From: Promethearchaeota archaeon
GTDB lineage: Archaea > Asgardarchaeota > Lokiarchaeia > Sigyniarchaeales > SOKP01
DNA: 64,000 nucleotides
Direction: 5' to 3'
Assembly (NCBI GenBank): GCA_030603385.1
Contig: JAUVXW010000019.1
Coordinates: 1 to 64,000 of the forward strand
The notes below the pieces were generated by a model, which saw only the letters and a list, made by a program, of their open reading frames with translations, made no database searches and was not told where the DNA came from. Made by a program: the position numbers and the translations under genes. This document shows, one piece after another, positions 32,509 through 40,759 of the stretch. The first letter of the stretch is position 1. The number at the start of each line of letters is the position of its first letter.

Positions 32509-32612
32509 GGGCTATTGGCGCAGGCAGGTAGCGCAACAGGCTTTTAACCTGAAATTTATGGGGGATCCTCTCATAAAAAGGAAGGTCGGGGGTTCAATTC
32601 CCCTATAGCCCG
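32509..32612 (+). tRNA. tRNA-Lys(TTT) with intron in the variable loop
   Basis: Acceptor GGGCTAT/ATAGCCC with G73, D stem GCGC/GCGC, anticodon stem CAGG/CCTG with intact loop CTTTTAA (anticodon TTT, 32543-32545), variable loop AGGTC and T arm GGGGG/CCCCT. A 30-nt segment follows the anticodon stem. Removing it gives a 74-nt tRNA. Pair 27-43 would be A-A. No CCA is encoded. Confidence 0.92.
32554..32583 (+). other. 30-nt intron of tRNA-Lys near position 44/45
   Basis: CCUG (3' side of the anticodon stem) pairs with AAGG at the intron end as C-G, C-G, U-A plus a G/A. Bulges are AAA (32552-32554) and AAG (32582-32584). The inner helix is a clean six pairs, UUUAUG/CAUAAA, with an 11-base loop. 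There is no outer helix, so this is the relaxed form known from non-canonical archaeal tRNA introns. Confidence 0.75.
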
Positions 32613-32731
32613 TAATTTCTCACAAACTATAGAGAATTCAAATTTATATATAAGTAAAACATTTTTTAAGAAATATTTATGAAATTTCTAATTTTATAAC
32701 TACATAAATAGTCTCCTCACGATTTTCTAGT

Positions 32732-33736
32732 ATGACATTTTCAGATTTCAAATTACCTTCTGATGAACCTGAGCAATTATTACTCAAATCACAAGATACT
32801 ACCAATCCAAATTATGGATGTGAGCCAGAAAGTAGAAGTATAACAAAGCTTTTACAGTATGGAGTAATAAATTTAGATAAACCAAGTGGTCCAACTAGTC
32901 ATGAAGTGGTATCGTGGGTTCGCAAAGTATTAGGAATCTCAAATGCAGGTCATGGAGGAACTTTAGATCCTAAAGTTACTGGGATATTACCTTGTGCTCT
33001 TGGAAGAGCTACACGAGCTTTATCATCGTTATTGAATGCGGGTAAGGAATATATAGGTGTTCTTTATCTCCATTCTCCTGAAAAATTGATGAGAATCGAA
33101 AAAATATTCAAATTATTCACTAGAAAGATTTATCAAAGACCTCCACTAAAATCATCAGTAGCTAGAAAACTTAGAGTTAGAGAAATATATTATAGTCAAG
33201 TTATTGAAGTGAAGAATAATCATGTTTTATTTAGAATAGGTTGTGAAGCAGGAACTTATATACGAAAATTTTGTTTTGATATTGGAGAAGCTCTTTGTTC
33301 TGGTGCCCATATGCTAGAACTGAGAAGAACTAGAGTTGGAAATTTTACAGAAAATGATAATTTAATTACTCTCCAAAATTTAAAGGATGCCTATACAATT
33401 TATCAATTGGAGAACGACGATCATTATTTAAAAAAGATAATATTTCCAATGGAAAAAATGGTTTCTCATTTACCAAAAATCTATATTCGAGATACAGCTG
33501 TTGATGCTATATGCCATGGTGCAGATTTAGCTTCAGCGGGTATTTGTCATATTGATGCTAGAATAAAACCTAACTTGTTAGTTGCCATAATGACCTTGAA
33601 AAAAGAGTTAATCGGATTTGGTACTTCATTAAAAAATGCTATGCAAATGTACAAAGCTAAATCGGGTATATTAGTAAAAGCAAATAAAGTTTTTATGGAG
33701 AGGGGATTATACCCTCGATGGAATGAAAAAAAATAG
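32732..33736 (+). CDS. cbf5: Cbf5 tRNA/rRNA pseudouridine synthase
   Basis: A 334-aa protein with the TruB/dyskerin catalytic motif GHGGTLDPKVTGILPCALG (catalytic Asp in TLDP). It also has INLDKPSGPTSHEVVSWV, KSSVARKLRVREIYY, EAGTYIRKFCFDIG and a C-terminal PUA domain (about 255-334). As the catalytic subunit of H/ACA RNPs it modifies rRNA with guide RNAs. In several Crenarchaeota this gene has a BHB intron; here the frame is continuous. The next gene overlaps or follows closely, so they are probably co-transcribed. Confidence 0.95.
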   Translation: MTFSDFKLPSDEPEQLLLKSQDTTNPNYGCEPESRSITKLLQYGVINLDKPSGPTSHEVVSWVRKVLGISNAGHGGTLDPKVTGILPCALGRATRALSSLLNAGKEYIGVLYLHSPEKLMRIEKIFKLFTRKIYQRPPLKSSVARKLRVREIYYSQVIEVKNNHVLFRIGCEAGTYIRKFCFDIGEALCSGAHMLELRRTRVGNFTENDNLITLQNLKDAYTIYQLENDDHYLKKIIFPMEKMVSHLPKIYIRDTAVDAICHGADLASAGICHIDARIKPNLLVAIMTLKKELIGFGTSLKNAMQMYKAKSGILVKANKVFMERGLYPRWNEKK

Positions 33737-33764
33737 AGAAATTAGTTTCAGATTGTTTTTTACT

Positions 33765-34400
33765 ATGGAAAATAATAATCAACATTATTATAGTGAATTT
33801 CCCAATGTGGAAGTAAAGATTTATACAATTTCTGAAAGCCTGAGAAGGCATCTTTATATTTTTAAAACTATTACAGGGGTATTTTCTTTCCGTAAAATAG
33901 ACTTAGGTACAAAAGTATTTATTGAGCATATGGTTATTCCTAAGGATCCTAGCGTTCTACTTGATTTAGGGTGTGGGTATGGACCTATTGGTATTGTTTT
34001 AGGTTATGAATCACCAGATAGTAATGTGTATTTAATAGATATTAACAAACGTGCTATATGGTGTGCTAAGGAAAACATAAAAATAAATCTAAATAGAGAT
34101 AAAAAAAGTGTTCTAACATTATCTGGAAATTATTTTGAACCTATCAAAAATAAGAATTTAAAATTTGATGCAATTTACATGAATCCTCCTATGCGACAAG
34201 GTAGAAAAGATTTTTTGAAGCTGATTGAAGTTATTCCGAGTTATTTGAAATCAAAAGGTTATTTTCAATTTGTAATCAAAAAGAAAATGGGAGCACCTTA
34301 CATTCTTAATTTTGTTAACAAAAATTTTCCAAATAATAATATTGAGATAATTTGTAAAAGAAGTGGTTATTGGGTTTTTAGATTTTTTCAACTGAATTAA
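33765..34400 (+). CDS. Class I SAM methyltransferase, RsmC-like
   Basis: The frame is open from ATG 33723, which overlaps the cbf5 end. ATG 33765 (211 aa) better fits homologues that begin close to HYYSEFP. SAM-binding motif I is VLLDLGCGYGPIGIVLG; motif IV is MNPPMRQG, the NPP signature of methyltransferases acting on the exocyclic amine of bases (RsmC/RlmG type). The likely target is a guanine N2 in rRNA or tRNA. It follows cbf5, so both are RNA-modification genes. Confidence 0.85.
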   Translation: MENNNQHYYSEFPNVEVKIYTISESLRRHLYIFKTITGVFSFRKIDLGTKVFIEHMVIPKDPSVLLDLGCGYGPIGIVLGYESPDSNVYLIDINKRAIWCAKENIKINLNRDKKSVLTLSGNYFEPIKNKNLKFDAIYMNPPMRQGRKDFLKLIEVIPSYLKSKGYFQFVIKKKMGAPYILNFVNKNFPNNNIEIICKRSGYWVFRFFQLN

Positions 34401-34507
34401 AATAAATTCACCCTTCATAATATATTGAAAAATGAAGAAAATTGGTAAAATTTTTTAGAAATGTATTATTTCTTTAATTATAAATTGTCATATAAGAGGA
34501 TTTTTCC

Positions 34508-34765
34508 TTGACTAAGAAAAAAAAAATAGACGTCTTATTACATAAGTTTGTTCCTCAACATCTTCTTTTAACTAAAGAAGAATCTCAAGAACTTTTTGAG
34601 AAATATAAAATAGAAGTAACCGATTTACCTCAGATATTTGAGAAAGATCCAGTTGCGATAGCTATCGGAGCAAAAGAGGGAGATATTATAAGAATAGTCC
34701 GAGACTCACAAACAACAGTAAAGAACATAGATTACTTTCGCTATGTAAAGAAGGAAAAAGGATAA
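34508..34765 (+). CDS. rpoH: RNA polymerase subunit H (RPB5 homologue)
   Basis: An 85-aa subunit from TTG 34508, with GAGG ten bases upstream. It matches the RPB5 C-terminal domain: LLHKFVPQHLLLTKEESQEL, DLPQIFEKDPVAIAIGAKEG and DIIRIVRDS. It lies at the entry of downstream DNA. rpoB follows 46 bases later, the conserved archaeal rpoH-rpoB order. Confidence 0.96.
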   Translation: MTKKKKIDVLLHKFVPQHLLLTKEESQELFEKYKIEVTDLPQIFEKDPVAIAIGAKEGDIIRIVRDSQTTVKNIDYFRYVKKEKG

Positions 34766-34811
34766 TATGATTTTTTTATTTAAATTAATAATTTGTATGG
34801 TATGATAGATT

Positions 34812-37800
34812 TTGAGTACTGAAAAATTATCAAATGAAGATAAATGGGTTGTTTTAAAAAGCCTATTTGATGAGAAAGGTTTGGTTCGCCAGCATTTAGA
34901 TTCATACAACGGGTTCATTGAAGATGAAATGCAATCTATTGTAGACGAGTCAGGTGAAGTTATACCTGATATCCCCGGCTTTAAAATCAAATTTGGAAAA
35001 ATTATAATTGGATCGCCTAAAGTAAGGGAAGCCGATGGGGCAACTATGGAAATAACCCCCATTGAAGCAAGAATAAGGGAGCTTAGTTATGCTGCAGATA
35101 TTACATTAGAGATGACCCCGATCACTATAGATGAACGTACACAGAGAGAAGAAGCCGAAGAAACTCTTGATATATATATCGGTAAAATCCCAATAATGTT
35201 AAAGAGTTGTCGATGTCCATTAGAGAGCTTGTCTGAACAAGAGTTAATCAATAGGGGTGAAGATCCGCTTGACCCAGGAGGTTATTTCATAATTAATGGA
35301 ACAGAGCGAGTTCTCGTGACCCAAGAGGATTTAGCCCCTAATAGAATATTAGCAGAGGAAGCAAGTAGAAGCTCCAGTGCCACCCATCAAGCAAAGGTTT
35401 TTTCGACGAGAAGCGGATTCCGCGCACCTGTTACAATTGAAAGGAAAAAAGATGGTAATTTAAGAGTTTCATTCCCCTCGGTACCTGGTAAGATTCCTCT
35501 AGCAATTCTTATGAGAGCTTTGGGTTTGCATTCAGATAGAGAGATTTTCGAAGCCATATCAGAAAATGACGAAATTCAAAAAGAATTGATCCCTGTAATA
35601 GACGTAGCTTCTGAGATCCAAGTATTAAAGGATCCAGAGAAATCTCAACAAAATGCTCTTGATTATATTGGAAAAAGGGTAGCAATTGGGCAGACCAAAG
35701 ACTATCGTATTAGAAGAGCTCTTCAAGTTCTAGATAGATATTTATTACCTCACATTGGAAATGCTGAAGATGACAGAATCAAAAAAGCATATTATTTAGG
35801 CCAAATGGCACAAAAAGTAATGGAACTTGCACTAGGATTAAGAGAACCAGATGATAAAGACCATTATGCAAATAAAAGGTTAAAATTAGCTGGAGAATTA
35901 TTTACTGGCCTATTTAGAGTCGCTTTTTTAAATCTTGTAAAGGATATTAAGTATCAACTGGAAAGAACTGCTGTTCGAGGAAGAGCACCAAATATAAAAA
36001 CAGCAGTCAGAGCAGATGTAATAACAGAAAGAATTAGACATGCCTTAGCCACGGGAAATTGGGTTGGAGGTAAGGCAGGTGTGAGTCAATTATTAAATAG
36101 GGCTAATCATGTTGGTACATTGAGTCATTTAAGAAGAGTTATATCTCCTTTAAGTAGAAGTCAACCTCATTTTGAGGCTAGAGATTTGCATCCGACTCAG
36201 TGGGGAAAAATTTGTCCTGCAGAAACCCCTGAAGGGCCAAATTGTGGTTTGGTTAAAAATCTTGGATTAGCCTCCATAATTTCTGTAGGAACTGATGAGA
36301 GAATAATTGAAAATATTTTGTTCGATTTAGGAGTCATTCCTATAAATGAAGTGAAAAATGTAAAAGGAGATAAGGTAAAAGTCTTTCTTAATGGAAAACT
36401 GGTTGGTATTCATCAACAATATAACCCTTTTATTAGACAACTTAGAGAAAAAAGAAGGAAAGTAGAAATAGGTCAACATGTAAACATAGGATATTACCAT
36501 GACTCTAGAGAGATTCAAATTAATTGTGATGCTGGGAGAGCAACAAGACCACTTTTCGTATTAAAAAATAAAAAACCATTGATTATTAAGGAAGATATTG
36601 AGAAGATAAGACAAAATAAATATATTTGGTCAGATTTAGTTCAAAAAGGTGTAATTGAGTATTTAGATGCTGAAGAAGAAGAAAATGCTTATATAGCTAT
36701 GTTTGAAGAGGATCTGACTAGTGAACATACTCATTTAGAAATTTCTCCTGCTGCAATTCTCGGAATTTGTGCTTCAATTATTCCATTTCCAGAGCATAAT
36801 CAATCACCAAGAAACACATACGAAGCAGGAATGGTAAAACAGGCATTAGGTTTATTTGCTGCAAATATGCATCTTAGACTTGACACAAGAGGGCATACAT
36901 TGCATTATCCTCAACAACCTTTAGTAAAAACAAGTCCAATGGAGATTATCGGAATTAATAAACGACCTGCTGGGCAAAATTTTATTATTGGTATGATGAG
37001 TTTTGAAGGTTTCAATATTGAAGATGCTATAATAATTAATAAAGCATCAATTGAGAGAGGCCTTGCTCGAAGTCATTTCTTTAGGACATATAACGCTGAA
37101 GAAAGAAAATATCCAGGAGGAGAAGTTGATAAGTTCGAAATTCCAGAAAGAGGTGTTAGAGGATTTAAATCTGCTGAATCTTATCGACTTTTATCAGAAG
37201 AGGATGGCATAATAGAACCAGAAACCCAAGTTAATGGAGGAGATGTTCTTATTGGCAGAACTTCTCCACCGAGATTTATAAAATCCTATGAAGAATTTGA
37301 ATTAATGCAACCTAATCGACGTGAAACTTCGAAAAATATGAGGCATAATGAACAAGGAATAGTTGATACAGTAATTATTTCAGAAACTGTGGATGGAAAC
37401 AAACTGGTAAAAATAAAAGTAAGAGACTTAAGGATTCCTGAATTAGGAGATAAATTTTCTTCACGCCATGGGCAAAAAGGAGTCCTTGGATTAGTAGTTG
37501 AGCAATCTGATATGCCATTCACTTCATCGGGCGTAATTCCTGATATTATTGTTAATCCGCATGCTATGCCTTCACGGATGACTTTAGGGCAATTATTTGA
37601 GGGAATAAGCGGTAAAATTGCGTGTGTCAATGGAAAATTAGGTGATGCTACTGCCTTTGAATGGACGGACATTACTAAACTTCAAGAATTATTAGTGGAT
37701 TCTGGTTTTGAATTTAATGGTAGAGAAGTTATGTACAACGGAATGACAGGAGAAAAATATGAAGCTGGTATTTATTGTGCACCAATCTATTTTCAAAAGT

Positions 37801-38183
37801 TATATCACTTAGTTGCTGATAAACTTCATGCCAGAGCACGTGGTCCTGTTCAAATATTAACAAGACAGCCAACAGAAGGTAGAGCAAGAGAAGGAGGGTT
37901 ACGTTTCGGCGAAATGGAACGGGATTGTCTTGTAGGTCATGGTTCCGCGTTATTATTGAAGGAAAGGTTGCTAGATGAGTCAGATAGAACAGTTATATTA
38001 GTTTGTGAAAAATGTGGACTCCTAGCTGTGTATGATCGAAATCGAGACAAGCGATACTGTCCAGTGTGTGGAGAAAGCACAATTATATCAAAAGTTGTTT
38101 GTTCATATGCTTTCAAGTTGTTATTACAAGAGATGATGAGTTTAGGACTTGCTCCAAGACTCAAGCTCAAAGAAAAAATATAG
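34812..38183 (+). CDS. rpoB: RNA polymerase subunit B (RPB2 homologue), unsplit
   Basis: A 1123-aa second-largest polymerase subunit from TTG 34812. It is a single chain; euryarchaeal methanogens often split it into B' and B''. Hallmarks: ERVLVTQEDLAPNR, ETPEGPNCGLVKNL, NQSPRNTYEAGMVKQALG, SFEGFNIEDAIIINK, GDKFSSRHGQKG and the C-terminal zinc site CEKCG...CPVCGES. The neighbouring rpoA1 and rpoA2 genes that usually follow are absent: after a ~115-base gap come small membrane-protein genes on the other strand. Confidence 0.97.
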   Translation: MSTEKLSNEDKWVVLKSLFDEKGLVRQHLDSYNGFIEDEMQSIVDESGEVIPDIPGFKIKFGKIIIGSPKVREADGATMEITPIEARIRELSYAADITLEMTPITIDERTQREEAEETLDIYIGKIPIMLKSCRCPLESLSEQELINRGEDPLDPGGYFIINGTERVLVTQEDLAPNRILAEEASRSSSATHQAKVFSTRSGFRAPVTIERKKDGNLRVSFPSVPGKIPLAILMRALGLHSDREIFEAISENDEIQKELIPVIDVASEIQVLKDPEKSQQNALDYIGKRVAIGQTKDYRIRRALQVLDRYLLPHIGNAEDDRIKKAYYLGQMAQKVMELALGLREPDDKDHYANKRLKLAGELFTGLFRVAFLNLVKDIKYQLERTAVRGRAPNIKTAVRADVITERIRHALATGNWVGGKAGVSQLLNRANHVGTLSHLRRVISPLSRSQPHFEARDLHPTQWGKICPAETPEGPNCGLVKNLGLASIISVGTDERIIENILFDLGVIPINEVKNVKGDKVKVFLNGKLVGIHQQYNPFIRQLREKRRKVEIGQHVNIGYYHDSREIQINCDAGRATRPLFVLKNKKPLIIKEDIEKIRQNKYIWSDLVQKGVIEYLDAEEEENAYIAMFEEDLTSEHTHLEISPAAILGICASIIPFPEHNQSPRNTYEAGMVKQALGLFAANMHLRLDTRGHTLHYPQQPLVKTSPMEIIGINKRPAGQNFIIGMMSFEGFNIEDAIIINKASIERGLARSHFFRTYNAEERKYPGGEVDKFEIPERGVRGFKSAESYRLLSEEDGIIEPETQVNGGDVLIGRTSPPRFIKSYEEFELMQPNRRETSKNMRHNEQGIVDTVIISETVDGNKLVKIKVRDLRIPELGDKFSSRHGQKGVLGLVVEQSDMPFTSSGVIPDIIVNPHAMPSRMTLGQLFEGISGKIACVNGKLGDATAFEWTDITKLQELLVDSGFEFNGREVMYNGMTGEKYEAGIYCAPIYFQKLYHLVADKLHARARGPVQILTRQPTEGRAREGGLRFGEMERDCLVGHGSALLLKERLLDESDRTVILVCEKCGLLAVYDRNRDKRYCPVCGESTIISKVVCSYAFKLLLQEMMSLGLAPRLKLKEKI

Positions 38184-38297
38184 ATTCCACATGTTTTTGG
38201 ATTAAATTCTATTATTTTTTATCTTATTATTTTTTATCAATTTTTAAAGAAATAAAGGAAAAAAATAGTAATTTGATTTTTTAGATTTTTGTGCTAT

Positions 38298-38741
38298 TTA
38301 AAATCCAGTTCCTAAGAATGTGTACAATTCAGGAATTAAACAGTATAGAACGTATAATATGAAAAGCGTCAATAATGAAACCCACACTGCATTATCCCAC
38401 GGTATATCGATTAAGAACTTTACAAGTACTAACAGAATAAGAAATCCAATAATAGGTGTTAAATTGGTTAAGAAATTTAGCCCCCCATCATCAAGTGCGT
38501 TCCTAATATCAGCTAAAGCATCCCCAATAGCACTTAGTACCTCGTTTATTGCATTTAAAACTATTGGTAAAAGCAATACTATTATAAAAGCTAATATAAT
38601 TATCAAGAATGTCTTATCTGAAGCCTTAGTTTTAGACTCTAAAAGAAGAACAACTATATATATTATTAAAGCTACAATTATCGTCGCAAGTATTAACCAT
38701 ATTATAAAAAAAATAGGTTCCACATCATCTTGAAATAACAT
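38298..38741 (-). CDS. Membrane protein, 147 aa, four helices
   Basis: Four probable transmembrane helices: about 9-33, 43-62, 92-111 and 118-140. Between helices 2 and 3 lies an amphipathic segment (NEVLSAIGDALADIRNALDD). ATG 38741. There are no catalytic motifs or cysteine pairs. It converges on rpoB. The family is not recognised. Confidence 0.7.
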   Translation of the reverse strand: MLFQDDVEPIFFIIWLILATIIVALIIYIVVLLLESKTKASDKTFLIIILAFIIVLLLPIVLNAINEVLSAIGDALADIRNALDDGGLNFLTNLTPIIGFLILLVLVKFLIDIPWDNAVWVSLLTLFILYVLYCLIPELYTFLGTGF

Positions 38742-38874
38742 TTTAATACCCTAAGAATAATATTTTTTTTTAGATTTAATAATAAAGATATTACATTTCT
38801 TCTTTTTAAAGATTAAGTTCTCAAATTATAAATGATAAAAATTCGTGTTTCTTATTAGAGGATTTAGATTCATC

Positions 38875-39075
38875 TCATATTCCCCAGCTTAACAAAAAGA
38901 AGTGAATAGCAAAACCTAGAAATATCGATGCTATAATTATACTTACTACTGATAATTGAACTGATTTTTCTCTACCATATCTTGTATAGACTACCAAAAC
39001 TGTCAGAGCAACTAATCCTATGAAAAGAAAAAGCCACGCTAAGACCCATAAAGTTAATGAAGGAACATCAGCCAT
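38875..39075 (-). CDS. Small membrane protein, 66 aa
   Basis: Two transmembrane helices, about 7-29 and 41-63, joined by a short basic loop (YTRYGREKS), so both ends are probably outside. ATG 39075. It lies 133 bases upstream of the 147-aa membrane protein on the same strand and may be expressed with it. No known family. Confidence 0.65.
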   Translation of the reverse strand: MADVPSLTLWVLAWLFLFIGLVALTVLVVYTRYGREKSVQLSVVSIIIASIFLGFAIHFFLLSWGI

Positions 39076-39230
39076 TCGTATAAAACCTATTTTTTATAAC
39101 TGGTAGTTTTAAGTTATGATTTATTTTTTTTTAATTTTATTGATATAAATAAAATTTAAATTAATGATTTTTTGATATTTAATAAACAAAACTTATATTA
39201 ATATTCAAGAAAGATTTTTCTAAGATAAAG

Positions 39231-40007
39231 ATGCATTTTTTAAAAAAAATAATAGAATCTCCTAATTTAGAAGACCCTGCAAAACAACATATTGATGTTC
39301 ATCGTCATTTCTATAGATATTCAAAAGGAGAATTTCTCGGTCCAGCATTAAAGATATCAAAATCTAATACTCGTATAACGCTTAAAGGTGCTCATGAATA
39401 TGAAGATTTAATTCTCGAGGTAGTAGTTAATACTCTTTCTAAAGAGGAAGTTGAGATAAATGGTATATTAATATCTGGTAATGATATAAGTGATTTAATT
39501 AAAAACTTAGGGTTTGATTGGATTTTGAAAAAATCAACAGGTCAAACCAAGAATTATAAAGCTAATATTTTGAGCACAACTAATAAAGAAACCCTTTTAG
39601 AAAGTATTGAAGCTTTTAGAAAAACTAGTTATTACTTGATTTCTTTCAATATTAACCCTACGTGCAGGGTAACAACTAAAAAAAGGATCCCGCAACCTTC
39701 TAAAAAGAAAGCAGAGGAAGATGTTGTAAATAAGAGGATACAGTTTTGTTCAGGTGTTATGAATAATACTGAACATAACTTGAGAACTGTATTAGATTTA
39801 GTATTACCTGATTTTAAATCAGAACTTCCTGAAAAATGGAAAAACATCATTATAACAAATAACTATAGGATAACAGATATTATCCTACCTGAAGATGTCG
39901 ATAATTGGGGATTAAAGAGAATATTAGCAATAAGGAAGGGTAAATTGTTTCGATCCATAGATGTTGATAAAGAAATTATAGAAAAGCAATATAATTTTGT
40001 TGCTTAA
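39231..40007 (+). CDS. Conserved-looking hypothetical protein, 258 aa
   Basis: The ATG at 39231 starts a soluble alpha/beta protein. A basic segment in the middle (TTKKRIPQPSKKKAEEDV) separates two globular parts. The C-terminal part includes FCSGVMNNTEHNLRTVLDLVLPDF and PEKWKNIIITNNYRITDI. There are no metal-binding pairs or nucleotide motifs. The next gene is TFE, 122 bases downstream on the same strand, so a link to transcription is possible but unsupported. The family is not recognised. Confidence 0.7.
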   Translation: MHFLKKIIESPNLEDPAKQHIDVHRHFYRYSKGEFLGPALKISKSNTRITLKGAHEYEDLILEVVVNTLSKEEVEINGILISGNDISDLIKNLGFDWILKKSTGQTKNYKANILSTTNKETLLESIEAFRKTSYYLISFNINPTCRVTTKKRIPQPSKKKAEEDVVNKRIQFCSGVMNNTEHNLRTVLDLVLPDFKSELPEKWKNIIITNNYRITDIILPEDVDNWGLKRILAIRKGKLFRSIDVDKEIIEKQYNFVA

Positions 40008-40129
40008 TTCTAGATTTATAAGTCTTTTAATTAATTTTAATTTTTTAAAAAAATTTAATTTTTATGAAAAATAAATAATTATCAACTTAGTAAACAAGGT
40101 AGATCTGTATTAAAGAATTAAACCCTTTT

Positions 40130-40684
40130 TTGAAATCTTTTCTATATATTATTGCTGGAGAGATAGGTATTTATGTTGGAATGGAGCTTTTAAATTCTGA
40201 ATCTAAAGATATAACAGATGAGGATATTACAGTAAATATAAAACAACAAATTGAAGGTACGGAAATTGACTTTGAACCCGATGATACCGAAGTTTTAAAG
40301 TTGAATTCAGTGCGTAAAACACTTTATAAATTATATTCAGAAAAACTTGCGAAATTCAGGCGTATTCGAGATAAATCTACGGGATGGTTTATATACTATT
40401 GGTGGCACGAATTTGATCTGTTAGAGGAGATTCTTATTGAGAAGAAAAAATTAGTAGATAATAAATTAAGAGAGCGATTAGACTTTGAGGAAAAGAATTA
40501 TTTTTTCTTTTGTAAAACCTGTCAAAATATCAATATTAAATATAATTTTGATGAAGCTTTTGAACTTAACTTTAAATGTCCTGATTGTGGAAGTCCTTTA
40601 GAAGCCCAAGATAACCAGAAAATCATTGAATTTTTAAAAAACAAGATTGTCTTAAACCAGAACTTAAAGATATCAATTGATTGA
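40130..40684 (+). CDS. tfe: Transcription factor E alpha (TFE)
   Basis: A 184-aa protein from TTG 40130, in the size range of archaeal TFE. The winged helix is at about 1-90 (ITDEDI, then LNSVRKTLYKLYSEKLAKFRR and KSTGWFIYYWW). A coiled linker follows (about 95-120), then a zinc ribbon with CKTC and CPDCGS (about 128-155). TFE stabilises the open complex together with TBP and TFB. A short helical tail follows the ribbon. TFE beta is not visible nearby. Confidence 0.92.
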   Translation: MKSFLYIIAGEIGIYVGMELLNSESKDITDEDITVNIKQQIEGTEIDFEPDDTEVLKLNSVRKTLYKLYSEKLAKFRRIRDKSTGWFIYYWWHEFDLLEEILIEKKKLVDNKLRERLDFEEKNYFFFCKTCQNINIKYNFDEAFELNFKCPDCGSPLEAQDNQKIIEFLKNKIVLNQNLKISID

Positions 40685-40759
40685 AATAACTATTAGCTAA
40701 ATTTAAAACTAAGTTCCGTTGTCAATAACCTTAAATTAATTATAAATTTGTAACTATTT

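Noticed and set aside
32732..33736. BHB intron in cbf5 as in Crenarchaeota
   Set aside because: The reading frame is continuous through the catalytic domain, so no intron is needed.
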